Source: Turnera subulata
Taxonomy: Eukaryota; Streptophyta; Magnoliopsida; Malpighiales; Passifloraceae
Assembly (NCBI GenBank): GCA_028386065.3
Contig: JAKUCV010000443.1
Location: forward strand, 63,033-127,032
Length of the DNA stretch: 64,000 nucleotides
Direction: 5' to 3'
In this document: positions 24,801 to 35,987 of the stretch, piece by piece
Layout of the letters: each line of letters begins with the position of its first letter
Position numbering within the stretch: position 1 is the first letter of the stretch
Made by a program: the position numbers and the translations under genes
The notes under the pieces: model-generated
What the model was told of the DNA's origin: nothing
What the model saw: only the letters and a program-made list of their open reading frames with translations
Database searches by the model: none

Positions 24801-25802
24801 CCTGGATTCTTTGCTATAATAATTTCTAAACTAACAGTTGCTGCTATATTTTTTTTTTATTTCTTCATAGCTAAAGTAAACATCTCAAACTTTGTCATTT
24901 ATGGCTTTTAATATTTTTTCTGCAGACACAATTCTTGGTGAAGTCTTAGCAGATGGGGAAGTTTACGGAACTGGAGTTCTACAAGTTTTCCTTTGGCTCG
25001 GATAAGAATCTCTTCAGAAAATTTTCCCAATAAATAATGGGCTAGAAGAAACCTATATAGATAGACAATTAGATAAGAACTTTGCAAATACTGATAGATT
25101 CAAACATGAGTTGGCAGCATAGTTTACAATGCATTTGCTCTCTATTTTTTGGTTGATTTCGTGGCTTGTTAATAGACTCTGTTCTTCTTTCCTTTTCGGT
25201 CTGAATAGCTTGTGCTACCTTTCTCATTTTCTATTAGTTCAGGCGTAAATGTGATCTAAGACCTACTTGGTTTTAAATATGAGATCAGGATTTCCTTGAG
25301 CATTGGCACCAGCAAAATTAGTTAAATTTGCGATTGTTGTCATTGTATTTGTGTGCTTTCAGAAGTATACCTGCGTGCCTCCTCTCTTAGAATAAGCCAT
25401 CTGATTACTTTGTGAAGCCACTAGTAACTGGCATAAGCTCGAATGAACTTCTCATTCTCTTTCCCAAACATTATTGCTCTTTTGATCAATCAAATATTAG
25501 CTGCTTAGATGATGGTTTGGATGGAAAACTCCATTTGTTATAATGAAGTTTTGACAGCGTTCTCCCATTTGTGTACTAATAGATGCAGGAAGGAAAAATA
25601 AAGGACATAATCATCACTTTATGCTGTATACCCCTCTCAGTTTATTTCATCGTACAAATCCAATCATATCAAATCAATCATAACACAACAATTGCCAGTG
25701 GTTGATTGTGCACACCGTAAAAGTTAAATGGAAATGAAAAAATAACGTGAAACAAAAGGGTAGAAATAAAACAGTCACGCCACAGATTCACGCAAAGGAG
25801 CT
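24801..25802. other. Spacer between convergent genes
   Basis: Contains a possible spliced 3'-UTR exon of the 357-aa gene (acceptor TTTTTTCTGCAG ending near 24926) and then the 3' flank of the PM19-like gene. No coding gene seen. Confidence 0.45.
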
Positions 25803-26718
25803 TCAAATTCTCCTCGATGAGGCGCCATGAATGGCCGCTATGTATATAAGTTGTGTAGCAGAAAGGATGATCAGAAAAGCTTCCATGGTTCTCTGCAGAA
25901 ACAGAGTAGCAAATTAGTAAATCATATACTAATCCCAAGCTGAAGTTATTACAAATAAATGCAATAAGAAAAAGCTTCCAGATAGAGGAAAACTATATCT
26001 CATTTTCTTACCAGGCGGGCATTCCTGATCTCGAGCTCAATCTCTTTGCAGGCAAACCTGCAAAAGTAAAGTAACAACATTTAGTAGAAGTTTTCCAGTT
26101 ATATCTTGGATATTTCGTGTATCAATTTTGCATCTCGGAAACATGAACTAGATGGTCCGGATATATGGAATATTGAGGTTGGCAGAGGGAAAAAGCTGAT
26201 GAGTGATAATGGTTTACCCCATGGCAAGTAGTGTCAGTGTCCAGGCAATGGTAGCGGCCGAGGCTGCAGATGGCAAGCTTTCTGCAGTCCAGGAGCGGAC
26301 ATGGTTTACACCAGCTATGGCTGATGCAGCACCAACAACTCCGGCGATCAAAGCAAATGTCACAAAGAATCCGGTAGCAGCATTTCCCATTGGGAAGTAT
26401 ATTGGCGAGAAATGTGCTGGTAGTTGGAAATCAGGTCCTGCAAGTTATATTACAGCATCACTAAATGCATGTTTTCAACTAACTAAACTGAGTTTTTATT
26501 CTACGTTAATTGTCTCTTTCATTTGTTTCTCAAAGGAGATGATTGACTATCTAAAAGGAAGAAGAAAAACTAAGGTTGCGGGGGTACTTACCAATGATGA
26601 AACCATAATCAATAGCTCTATTCATAGCCCACCCCCCAATGCCTAAAACAATGGCATACATGCAAAAATTAAGCACCAAAAGCAGTGAAGCAACTGATTT
26701 CATCTGCTCATTAGCCAT
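25803..26718 (-). CDS. AWPM-19/PM19-like membrane protein
   Basis: Four exons on the minus strand: 26718-26592, 26437-26218, 26057-26012, 25892-25803; in phase, 160 residues, the usual length. It starts MANEQMKSVASLLLVLNFCM and has four hydrophobic segments. Diagnostic stretches of the plant AWPM-19 family are IVLGIGGWAMNRAID, HFSPIYFPMGNAATGFFVTF, GVVGAASAIAG, AATIAWTLTLLAMGFACKEI and RTMEAFLIILSATQLIYIAA. Family members are small plasma-membrane proteins, several of which rise with ABA, desiccation or cold and have been linked to ABA or water transport. Their biochemical role is not settled. The gene converges on its left-hand neighbour and is divergent from the PPR gene on its right. Confidence 0.93.
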
Positions 26719-27421
26719 TTTTCGTACCGGATTTTGACGGAAAGCTGTGGAAAGGGGAAAGAATTAAGCAGTTTTACAAAGATCAGAGAAAGTACAATGC
26801 AAGAAAGGCTAACTGAGGGTACATGTGTTTTGTGCAATGGATAAGTATTTATATGTAAATTCCATTGCCGCCTGAAGAGGGTTTGGTTCTTTGCTTGTTA
26901 AGGCTGCTGCCTCCAAAGAGGGTATGTGGGGTTGTAAAGGTTTTAAGGTCATGCTTCATGTTCAAGGCAAAGCCTCTAAAAAGACCCAAGATTCTTGCTT
27001 GGCTCACATTTCTGAACTAGTTTATCAAGTAGTGCCATTCCTTGGATTAGTCTTTCTTCCTGTTTCTGATTTGTTCGTGGAGGAAAGTGATATTCTTTGC
27101 CAGTTGGATAGGGGGCTCCATAAAATTTTAATTTTTATACAAATGTATGTTTTAGCCATGAAAATAGGTTCCTTTTACGAGGATCAATTTTTACCTCAAA
27201 GGGTTTGATCAAATGTACAAAACATATCTAATAACTGCACAGTTTATAGAATTTTAACACAACAGACAGAATTAACAGGATTCATAAATTCTTTTGAATG
27301 TTTTGAACGCTAAGCAAGATAAGGAATCCAGGTTGTTAACTAAAACGGTGCGTTTTGTTCTCTACCTTACTACAACAAGCACTGCTTAATTACAGATTAC
27401 GCTCATGAAAGAGATCAAACC
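26719..27421. other. Divergent intergenic region
   Basis: Shared upstream region of the PM19-like gene (minus) and the PPR gene (plus). The open frame at 26891-27208 has no family resemblance and is rejected as a gene. Confidence 0.5.
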
Positions 27422-29236
27422 ATGGCAGCATTTCGCGCCATTCTTCAAAATCTCAAATCTGCACCCAAAGCTTACCCAGTATCACCTTTTTCCAAAGAAT
27501 TCCTTTTTGTTCTCCCAAAACCCTCTACATGTTCTGTCGGTATTAGGCAGTATACTAATTCAATCAATCAATCTAATAACTTGAATAATCCAAGATTAGA
27601 AGGAGCTCGCCTACTTTTGGACAGAAACCCATCTCCAGATGTCCGTTTATGCACCAAGATGATCGTCGATTACGCCAGAAATGGTAGATTAAGTGATGCG
27701 TTGCAACTGTTTGACAAAATGCCGGTGAGGGATATAATTTGTTGGAATTCTATGGTAAAAGGGTGTTTGGACTGTGGGGATCTGGGGATGGCAGTAAGAT
27801 TGTTTGACGAAATGCCGGAACGGACTGTTGTTACTTGCACGACGATGGTAGATGGGTATTTCCGGTTTGGGCGGGTAGAGGCAGCGGAGAAGGTGTTTCG
27901 GGAGATGCCGGTAAAGGATGCTGCGGCTTGGAATGCGATGGTTCATGGGTATTGCATGAATGGGAGAGTTGAGGATGGTGTGAAGTTGTTTGAGGAGATG
28001 CCTTGTCGAAATGTGGTTTCTTGGACTTCCATGATTGGTGGACTTGACTATGGTGGTAAGAGCGAAGAGGCTTTGTTTCTTTTCGGGAAGATGGTGCTTG
28101 CAGGTGTTGTTCCGACAGTGCACACGTTTGCCTGTGTGCTGACTGCTTGTGCAAATGCAAAGGTCTTAAGTTTTGGTGTTCAAGTTCATTGTTGTGTTGT
28201 TAAGTTAGGGCATGACTTAGATGAATTTGTGTCGGCCTCTCTTGTAACGTTTTATGCGAACTGCAAGGAAGTTGGGAGTTTGCAGAAGGTCTTTTGTGAT
28301 CCATTGTCAAAAAATGTGGTATTGTGGACTGCTCTTGTAACCGGATATGGTTTGAACGGTAAGCATGGAGATGCATTAAGGGTTTTTGCTGACATGATAC
28401 ATATGGGTGTCCTGCCAAATCAATCTACATTCACGAGTGCTCTCAGTTCTTGCTGTGGCTTACAGGCTCTTGATGAGGGTAAGATAATCCAAACACTATC
28501 GATTAAGCTAGGTTTTGAAACTGATACCTTCGTTGGAAATTCTCTTATAATCTTGTATTCCAGCAGTGGAAAAATCAATGATGCGGTAGCTGTATTTAAG
28601 CAAATCAATGACAAGAATGTAGTGTCATGGAACTCTATCATTAATGGAAGCGCTCAACATGGTAATGGGACATGGTCCTTGATCTTTTTTAGCCAAATGA
28701 TCCGTGCCGGGGTAGAACCAGATGAGATTACATTCACTGGATTACTTACTGCATGTAGTCATTCTGGGATGTTAAAAAAGGGATGGTGTGTTTTTAAGTA
28801 TTTTAGTCACTATAAATCAACTGTAATGAATCTCCAGCACTATGCTTGTATGGTGGACATCTTGGGTAGATGGGGGAAGCTTGAGGAGGCAGAGGAATTG
28901 ATTAGATATATGCCTCTGGAAGCAAATTCCGGAATATGGTTAGCTTTGCTTAGTGCATGCATGGTGCACTCTAATATAGAAGTTGGTGAAAGAGCTGCAA
29001 AATGCATTTTTGATTTAGACCCACATTGTAGTGCAGCGTACACTTTATTATCTAACTTATATATTACTGCTGGTAGGTGGACCGATGCGTCCACAATGAG
29101 ATTGAGGATGAAACAGAGAGGAGTTGCTAAACAACCTGGATCCAGTAGGGTGGTTTTGAAGGAAGCCAGACATGAGTTTCTTTCTGGGCATATATCACAC
29201 CCCCTTGCTGAAAGAATACAAGAGAAGCTGTACTGA
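27422..29236 (+). CDS. PLS-class pentatricopeptide repeat protein (E/E+ end, DYW lost)
   Basis: An intronless 604-codon frame. Residues 1 to about 60 look like a mitochondrial or plastid transit peptide (Ser/Lys rich, few acidic residues). From about residue 75, PPR motifs of P, L and S type follow in series, for example IICWNSMVKGCLDCGDLGMA, AAAWNAMVHGYCMNG, VVSWTSMIGG and ITFTGLLTACSHSGM. The end has E-type sequence: IWLALLSACMVHSNIEVGER, AAYTLLSNLYITAGRW and HEFLSGHISHPLAERI. Such proteins bind organelle RNA site-specifically, and DYW-bearing ones edit C to U. Here the frame stops just where the DYW domain would start, and DYW sequence continues as a wreck downstream. The repeat set resembles what I remember of Arabidopsis At5g46460, which keeps a DYW end; that assignment is unproven. 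Confidence 0.93.
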   Translation: MAAFRAILQNLKSAPKAYPVSPFSKEFLFVLPKPSTCSVGIRQYTNSINQSNNLNNPRLEGARLLLDRNPSPDVRLCTKMIVDYARNGRLSDALQLFDKMPVRDIICWNSMVKGCLDCGDLGMAVRLFDEMPERTVVTCTTMVDGYFRFGRVEAAEKVFREMPVKDAAAWNAMVHGYCMNGRVEDGVKLFEEMPCRNVVSWTSMIGGLDYGGKSEEALFLFGKMVLAGVVPTVHTFACVLTACANAKVLSFGVQVHCCVVKLGHDLDEFVSASLVTFYANCKEVGSLQKVFCDPLSKNVVLWTALVTGYGLNGKHGDALRVFADMIHMGVLPNQSTFTSALSSCCGLQALDEGKIIQTLSIKLGFETDTFVGNSLIILYSSSGKINDAVAVFKQINDKNVVSWNSIINGSAQHGNGTWSLIFFSQMIRAGVEPDEITFTGLLTACSHSGMLKKGWCVFKYFSHYKSTVMNLQHYACMVDILGRWGKLEEAEELIRYMPLEANSGIWLALLSACMVHSNIEVGERAAKCIFDLDPHCSAAYTLLSNLYITAGRWTDASTMRLRMKQRGVAKQPGSSRVVLKEARHEFLSGHISHPLAERIQEKLY

Positions 29237-29541
29237 TTTGGAGGGAAGTCAAAGGAAGTTGGTTATGCACCTGATTGATGGTTTGCTCTTCATGATGCTA
29301 AGGATGTGAAGAACGAAGAGATGTTGTCTTATCACAGTGAAAGGCTTGCTATTGGATTTGCATTAATTTGTACCTTGGGGTTTATTCCCATAATAGTTAT
29401 GAACAACCTCAGTGTAAGTGGGGATCCCATTTCTGACATATGTTTGTGTCGGATATGGTAGGTTTGAGATAGTCCTCAGCAGTCCCAATAGCTTTCACGA
29501 CTTTAACAATGGCAGGATTCCTGTTGGCTCTTTCTTGGGAT
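29237..29541 (+). pseudogene. Decayed DYW deaminase domain of the PPR gene
   Basis: Reading on in the same frame past the TGA at 29234-29236 gives KSKEVGYAPD, a second TGA (29273-29275), then FALHDAK, EEMLSYHSERLAIGFALI and NLSVSGD, and finally TAG at 29459-29461. These are the DYW landmarks; HSERLA is the zinc/catalytic HxE region. After a shift of frame, FEIVLSSPNSFHDFNNGR matches the domain's last part, but the C-terminal Cys-x-Cys and Asp-Tyr-Trp are gone. So the domain has two in-frame stops, a frameshift and a lost end. Confidence 0.88.
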
Positions 29542-31289
29542 TGTCACGTCAAAACTTCTGAGTCATGGAACAATCTGGTAAGGAAATTGATGTAGATATC
29601 AGGATATGGGTCATACTAACAATGGAGAGTGTGCTATAACACATGCAATTTTGCACTTCACTTATGACATACCACAGTTTTGTCCCTTCAATACTCATAA
29701 CAGATTGAAGTTGGCATGTTCATAGATTAAGCCCTCCGGAAAGAGAAAGAAAGGCGGGATGTATTAAGGTAGCCCAATGATTATGTAAAGTTCTGGCGAA
29801 GTAGTGGATTCAATCACACACCAATATGCTTGAAAAGTAGGTGGCATCTGGAATACAAACTGCTTTTCAGTTCAACATTTTGACAAGGGTTTCATTTCTA
29901 GCCGACATTGTAATCTGTTCTGTATCTATGCGCAGGGTACAGAACCGAGCTTGATCAAAAGTGAACTTTCTGAGAATGGATGAAAAGGAACTTCATCCAC
30001 GAGTGACGTATGCACGCAACTGTACTGGTCAATTGGAGGAGTGCGAATAACTTCACTTCACAATCATGCACAATGTCAACCAGCCAAATTACCTGGTCTA
30101 AAAGTGCAGAAAAGGGCATATGGAAACTGGTAAGTATTTCTTCTTTTATTGCGTTATGAAGTGGAGTGGTGTTTGAAAACATTTTATAGGTCTTAATTTG
30201 AAATCGGATTATTATCATTCTGAATATCCATAAAGTGGATGCCGTGATCAAAACATGGTTGTGATGAAGTTCACAAGTAGCCTGTTTTTTTTTTTTTTTT
30301 TTCCGCTTCTTAAATCGTACAAAAATATTTGATGTTCTTATATACATCAACATCAAAAGTACCTCGATAACTGTGATGAAGTTTACATTAATCTTGTATA
30401 CAAATTATATGCACCAAAAATGTGTGAACACTTTTTTATTCCTTTTTCTTATTTTGGATTCCATAGTAAACCGGTCCCCTTATGAAAAAGAATCGGTTGA
30501 TGGGATTCAATAGAACGTCAAGACTCTAAAAGTTGAGACAAAATCCTACGGTTTCCTCCCAAAAAAAAAAGTGGCAAAAGAACATAAGCGGAAAGTTATG
30601 GGTATTGTCGATATGCGATTCAAGTGATACTAGGGAAGGGAGTCCTTAAGTTTTATAGGAAGTCCAAATTGAATAGGAAGAGAAGTCCTTATCCAATCTT
30701 AAGAGGACTAGCAGGGACCGAGTATTCTATTTCTATCCATCCATATACTAAAACCAGAAGGGAAAAAACACTGTAACTCGGGAAAAAATAAATAAAATAA
30801 AATATGTTCATGCATAGACGTGGAAAGAAAGATAGAGGAATTGGCTCCCCCATGGGTTTCTACACTACCCAAATTCGTATAACATATAAGCAAAACTGAG
30901 AGCTCCTTTCTTCTTCTTCTTTTCGGTGTGAAAGAATTCAGTTTTTTGTTTTCCATATCCTGGGACTCCCTTGCTTGCTAGAGTTGAAGGCAATAGTTAG
31001 ACTAGTTGGATCGTAAATCCTGTGCTACCCATATTGTAAGTACGAATGGCTAGTCTCCTTTTTCCTTGTCTTTAATTAGCCTAAAAACTGTTTCATAAGT
31101 TGATTATTTTCGTTTTCTTTTTTTGGATTTTCTTGAACATGGAATTGATTTGATCGCGTTATGTTTTCTTTGGCACATCAATATTTCATCGCAGGATGGT
31201 TGTTGAAGCTAGCTAACATCACAAGCCAAGACGACAAGTAGGTCGAGCAAGAACATGCAAAAAGTTTTGAAGTAATAGGATCAGAAGCA
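29542..31289. other. Spacer and 5' leader of the coiled-coil gene
   Basis: Non-coding. A 5'-UTR intron of the next gene probably spans 31036-31194 (donor ATT|GTAAGTAC, acceptor ATCGCAG). Poly-T at 30282-30302 and a CT-rich microsatellite at 30908-30920 are the only other features. Confidence 0.5.
31196..31216 (+). promoter_or_regulatory. Short upstream ORF in the coiled-coil gene leader
   Basis: ATG-GTT-GTT-GAA-GCT-AGC-TAA begins two bases after the predicted 5'-UTR intron acceptor and ends 73 bp before the main start. If the leader is spliced as predicted, ribosomes meet this six-codon frame first, which could dampen translation. Confidence 0.35.
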
Positions 31290-32162
31290 ATGATCTTGAA
31301 AAGAATTAGATCCACAAAAGGTGAAGTGACAGTTGATGATGAGAATATTAATGGTCCGCATCAAATCAAGAAGGGACTTGCAGGCCTGATATCTGAAAGA
31401 AAGGACAGTACCGCTAGTGGAGATGTGGAAGAGGTTGTCTTCCACTGGATTGAAAGGGAAAATGGATTAGATGAGTTGATGAAAACAGATTATGACTTGA
31501 GGAAGGAAAGCAGCTATGAGCAAAAGATTGCTTTCCTGGTGGGTTCAAACGAGAAGCATGAAGCACAGCAAAGGCAAATTGAAGAAGATGTTGCAGAGAA
31601 AAACCAGGTTACCCAGTTGACAGAACAAATCCAGCATTTGACATCTTCTTATGAAAGTTTTGAATCAGAGTGGGAAGAAGTGTTAAAGGGGATGAGAGTT
31701 GAAATATCAGAACTGGTAAAAGAGCTAAGACACACACATTTAGAGCTGTGTGAATTGGAGGATGAGCAGAAGAATAACATGATGACTATACAGAAACTAG
31801 AGGAGATTATGCTAGAAGAGGCAAGGGAAAGATTTGAGAAAGAAATTGAGGAGATTGTGGTGGAGGCGGCCAGCCGGCAATTTGAGGAGATTATGTCGGA
31901 GGAGGCAAGACAAAGATTTGAGAAAGAAATCAAGGAGATTGTGGTGGAGGCAGCGAGCCGGCAATCTGAGGAGATTATGTTGGAGGAGGCAAGGGAAAGA
32001 TTGGAGAAAAAAATTGAGGAGATTGTAGTGGAGGCGGCGAGCCAGCAATCTGAAGAGGGATGGCAAACTTTAAATTGGAGGTGGCCTTTGTTGTTGATAT
32101 CTGCTGCAGCTGCAGGCACTCTATTTTGTGCTCTTGTGAAGAGGAATTCAGCGAGAGGTTAA
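31290..32162 (+). CDS. Tail-anchored coiled-coil protein with 28-residue repeats
   Basis: A single-exon frame of 290 residues. The N-terminal third is polar; from about residue 75 almost everything is Glu/Lys/Leu heptad sequence predicted to form a coiled coil. Residues 171-254 are three tandem 28-residue repeats of the form EEIM-EEAR-RFEKEI-EIVVEAAS-Q, i.e. four heptads each, so the register is preserved. A single hydrophobic segment, WPLLLISAAAAGTLFCALV, sits near the end, followed by the basic tail KRNSARG, as in tail-anchored proteins. This layout resembles plant PEROXISOMAL AND MITOCHONDRIAL DIVISION FACTOR proteins, but sequence identity is not obvious, so I treat that as a suggestion only. 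Confidence 0.75.
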   Translation: MILKRIRSTKGEVTVDDENINGPHQIKKGLAGLISERKDSTASGDVEEVVFHWIERENGLDELMKTDYDLRKESSYEQKIAFLVGSNEKHEAQQRQIEEDVAEKNQVTQLTEQIQHLTSSYESFESEWEEVLKGMRVEISELVKELRHTHLELCELEDEQKNNMMTIQKLEEIMLEEARERFEKEIEEIVVEAASRQFEEIMSEEARQRFEKEIKEIVVEAASRQSEEIMLEEARERLEKKIEEIVVEAASQQSEEGWQTLNWRWPLLLISAAAAGTLFCALVKRNSARG

Positions 32163-33666
32163 GGCAACTGAAGACTGTTAAGTGAACTGAAGACTGTAAG
32201 TGATTCTCTTCAAACAAACCTCAGAAGCTTTGTTTTACTTGCTGTTTTGAACATAAGCGCCTTTTTACTAATTCTAATTGTGATTGAGGGTCACTTGTAC
32301 AACAGTACTACTAAAGTATATAGATATTTGTAATTGACTGATTAAGACGAGGCAAATTCAGCAGTTCGATATTGCAATGGAAGACCTGCATGTGCTTTTT
32401 TATACCGTATCCTGCTATACTTTGGGAATTCTTTCCATGCTTTTGTCATCTATGTTATGATTAGTTCACAACCATGTTAGCTATACGTTGTATGGACAGT
32501 TTTCCTGGAAGCCAGTATTAGTTACCAACGCAGTAAGCCACCTAAGTCATTTGTTATAGGCTGGACGTTTAATCAAACTGATTGGTTGCTTCCTGTGTAG
32601 TGTGTAGGATATCAGGAACTGAACTGAAATCACTGTCCGAAAAGGTTAAATGCATTCTGATTTGATAACTTACATATCATATAACAAAAAAATTGAATGG
32701 ACAGATTGGCTGGTATACTGGTAGGACATTGCCCCATGCAGTTATCATGAATTGCACCAGTAAGTTTGCTACTTGGCATGGAAGGATTAAGCCGAATCCA
32801 ACTTCCAGGAGCTTTCTTGATTTGTTATGTTACTCCGCTAGGCCAGCCATTCAAATACCTCATGAACTGCTAAAATGATAACTGATATGGTTGAAGAATT
32901 ATGTTACTACCTCCGTATTTGCTTACTATTATGTTCGAAAATTTGGACGAGTCCTTCTGTGGAATAGGTAGCATGACAGATTGCACCGGAGAGAAGCAGA
33001 AGTGGGTTAACTTTTTTCTAAGGTTCGTGCCTGCTTTAATGAAAAAGCTTTGTCACTTTCTTTGATTTTAACCCGTATTAGATTATTTGGATGGCCAAAA
33101 TATGAAATGAGTTGTGTTGGAACAAATGGATCACCGAGTAGGGGAAGACAAGGATGAGAATTAGGCCGAATATGAGGTGTTGTACCCATCTCTGTGGAGA
33201 TTTTTACCTGTTTGCAGAAGAATTATTTTTTTAGAATCAATTCCGGCAAAGTTCTTACCAAGTAAATGACATCAATAATAATAAAATGAAACTACAGGAT
33301 TTACTAATTTTCATGATAATACATTCACTCAGTTTCAAAGAATCAATTGTATTGCTATCTTGTGATGGGGAAATAATTTCAAGGATATTAATAAGTATCA
33401 TACAGACCATAATAAAAAGAAAAGAAGAACAAGAAAAGAAAAGAAACAAGACAACAATTTGGGTGGTTTTGATTCTTACGTTTTGAAAAAGACAGTTGAT
33501 GAACTAGGCTAGGTATGAAATGCCATGAACAACAACCTTACTTGAGCTTCATCTTTGAAGGAAGATGGATTGCTAATTGCTATAATCATCAATTGTTCTG
33601 TGAACAGCAGTCCCTGAGTTTATATATAGACAAGACACGAAGGAAGTAATTAGCAGGAGTAATTGT

Positions 33667-33780
33667 TTGCAATGCTAGAAATATTGGTGAATCTTATGCC
33701 ATTATGATTTGAAGATCCTCATGAAAACTGTCATAATGCACAGCAAGTATAAAATGAAGCTTGCATTTGTCATAATTTTT
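33667..33780 (+). repeat. Dispersed repeat, copy 1
   Basis: GCAATGCTAGAAATATT, then TCATGAAAACTGTCATAATGC and AATGAAGCTTGCATTTG, recur in the same order and orientation at about 45848-45945 beyond the first oxygenase gene. Similarity fades outside these limits. The element type is unknown. Confidence 0.5.
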
Positions 33781-35938
33781 TACCATGATTCCTTACTCGC
33801 GTATTAATTTCTTCTTTGCCACCCTCTCCAATTTTCTATAAGCATCTCTTATCTCATTAAGTATTTAACGTAGTTAGTGAATTTTATGACATTGGTTGAT
33901 CCACGTATATCTGCACCTGCTACAGTTGTCATTAGGTAGCAATAATTGCACAAATCCCAACAATATTTTAACTTTCTACTAATTAAAAACAAAGTCGAGA
34001 CTCAAAAGCATTCTTTTCTTTTGGGTTTTTCCTGGTCAAACGCTTGAATGTTCATGATGAGGACAAGTAAATGTATAATATATAGCACTAATACATGAAA
34101 ATCGCAATAAACAATGGTGAGATATAATAATAGTAACATGTTTGTTTGTGAAGGAAGTTTCGCTCTTGCATTGCACGTTTTAAAAAAATTCAAAGATTTT
34201 CAGTAAGTTGCACATCTGGAAATTTTCTACCCAGTTCTCTTCTTCTACAAAATTCTACCTAAAATTTTCTTAGTTCTTACGATATTGCTGAGGTCTAATT
34301 GCTACAGGTTGGATTTTTTTTTATATCAATAATCTAATATCATTTTTTTAGGTTTTTCATTAATTTGATAACAAGATTTGACCAATCTACTCCGAGTATA
34401 AGCTGGTATATTATAATGCCTTTAAATTTGTCTATTATTTCCGGTTCAATGGAGTTAATTAGACGTTAATGGAACTAACTTTCCAGATGATATATGTGTG
34501 AACAGTACCCTATCCATCGAGAAATTAATGTTCTTTATTATAAACAAGTGGTTTTAAGCACATGGTTTATCACAGTTAAATATTGTCACACTGCTTGCAT
34601 GTCATTGTCTTACATGATATCATGCATTACTCCATCAGTCATATAAATAATTAAAAATTATCCATCAAGAAACATTTGATTAAGTCCAAACCAAAGCCAG
34701 CAAGTTTTGGCATGTCATTCCCCAGAAAACGTGGTTAATTTTGTCTGTTCATAAACAAAACTAATTGGTAGATCACAATCTTGTCAAACCACTTTTCGGT
34801 CGTCATCTTTGTTAAGAAAATTGATATGATTTGAGCACGTTTTGGCTTTGTAGCTTAGTTAATAGATACGGTAATGGCGAAAAGTATAATCCCTCACCCA
34901 ACCATGACGTGCTTAAATATTTTTAATGGTGATGATTTGAATTTAAATGTAGAATGGAAAGGTCCTCAGTTGACTTACAATTGTTTTTTTAAGTTTGATT
35001 GAAACATTTACTATGTGCAAGGATGGAAGTCGGCATCCATTAAAGGCAACAATAATTTTTTATTAAAATTCTCTTACTAATATACTTATCACAATCAAAG
35101 AAGTGGTGAGTTCAAAAGAAAAATCAAAGTTGATGTAGCGTAATGATTCAAATGAGATAATAAAATACATATGAATTAATACTAAATATATTAACTTGAT
35201 GATCTATGATCCGAAAACACCTTTTTCTTGTCAAGTTTTTGTAAGAACACTTAACACATCTACATTTAAGGGCATCAACTGGTGCATACTAATATAGATT
35301 AAGGCGTAATAAGAATTATAAAGATTGACACTTCTAAGAAGTTAGAAGAGTTCCAGTCAACCTATTTAACACATTGGGTTCAAAACTCAAATTTTTAGTG
35401 TGAAGATTACATGTTTGAGAGTTGAGATTGATAAATAGTTATCCAAGAAATTACGTGACATATAGTTGTGTCACGGCTACTGATTTGGTTACTCAAACTA
35501 ATCAAATTTTGATACATTATTTAAATCTCACTAACATATCTCTTTTGGATCTAAGAGTTTTGATTTGTTTGATAAACCTTTAAGTTAGCTTGTTGTGTAA
35601 TAGGAGCATAATAATTAACTATTTATATATGTATATATAGAGTATATATATAATCTGGTTTAAAATCCTCAACTTGTTAAAATCTTTTATATTAATGGCT
35701 TTATAAAAGAGTCAAATGTTGTTCTTTTCATATAAAACAACTCGCATACCAACTACGCCGGTTACTTCATCTCTTATGAATTCTAAAAACAGGCTCAATG
35801 GGTACATTTTATCCTACCAATTATTCAATTCGGCCCGTTAATTGAGCATACTTTATTTATATATATCTGTAACATTTCAACTTCCATAACCAAAAAAAAG
35901 CTACACTCATGAGAATAATGTTACCTGTAGCTGATTTA

Positions 35939-35987
35939 AGAAACTGTTATACTATTATCAAAAAAAAAAAAAAGAAACTGTTATACT
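35939..35987 (+). mobile_element. Minimal retroposon footprint: poly-A flanked by 15-bp direct repeats
   Basis: GAAACTGTTATACTA occurs on both sides of TTATC followed by about 13 A. A target-site duplication enclosing a few bases plus poly-A is the signature of an extremely 5'-truncated LINE-type insertion. The inserted 3' end resembles the end of the LINE at 37.2-42.4 kb, which finishes TTAGTATC before its own poly-A. Confidence 0.5.

Noticed and set aside
26891..27208. 105-codon open frame between the PM19-like and PPR genes
   Set aside because: No recognisable motif, and it lies in a divergent promoter region.
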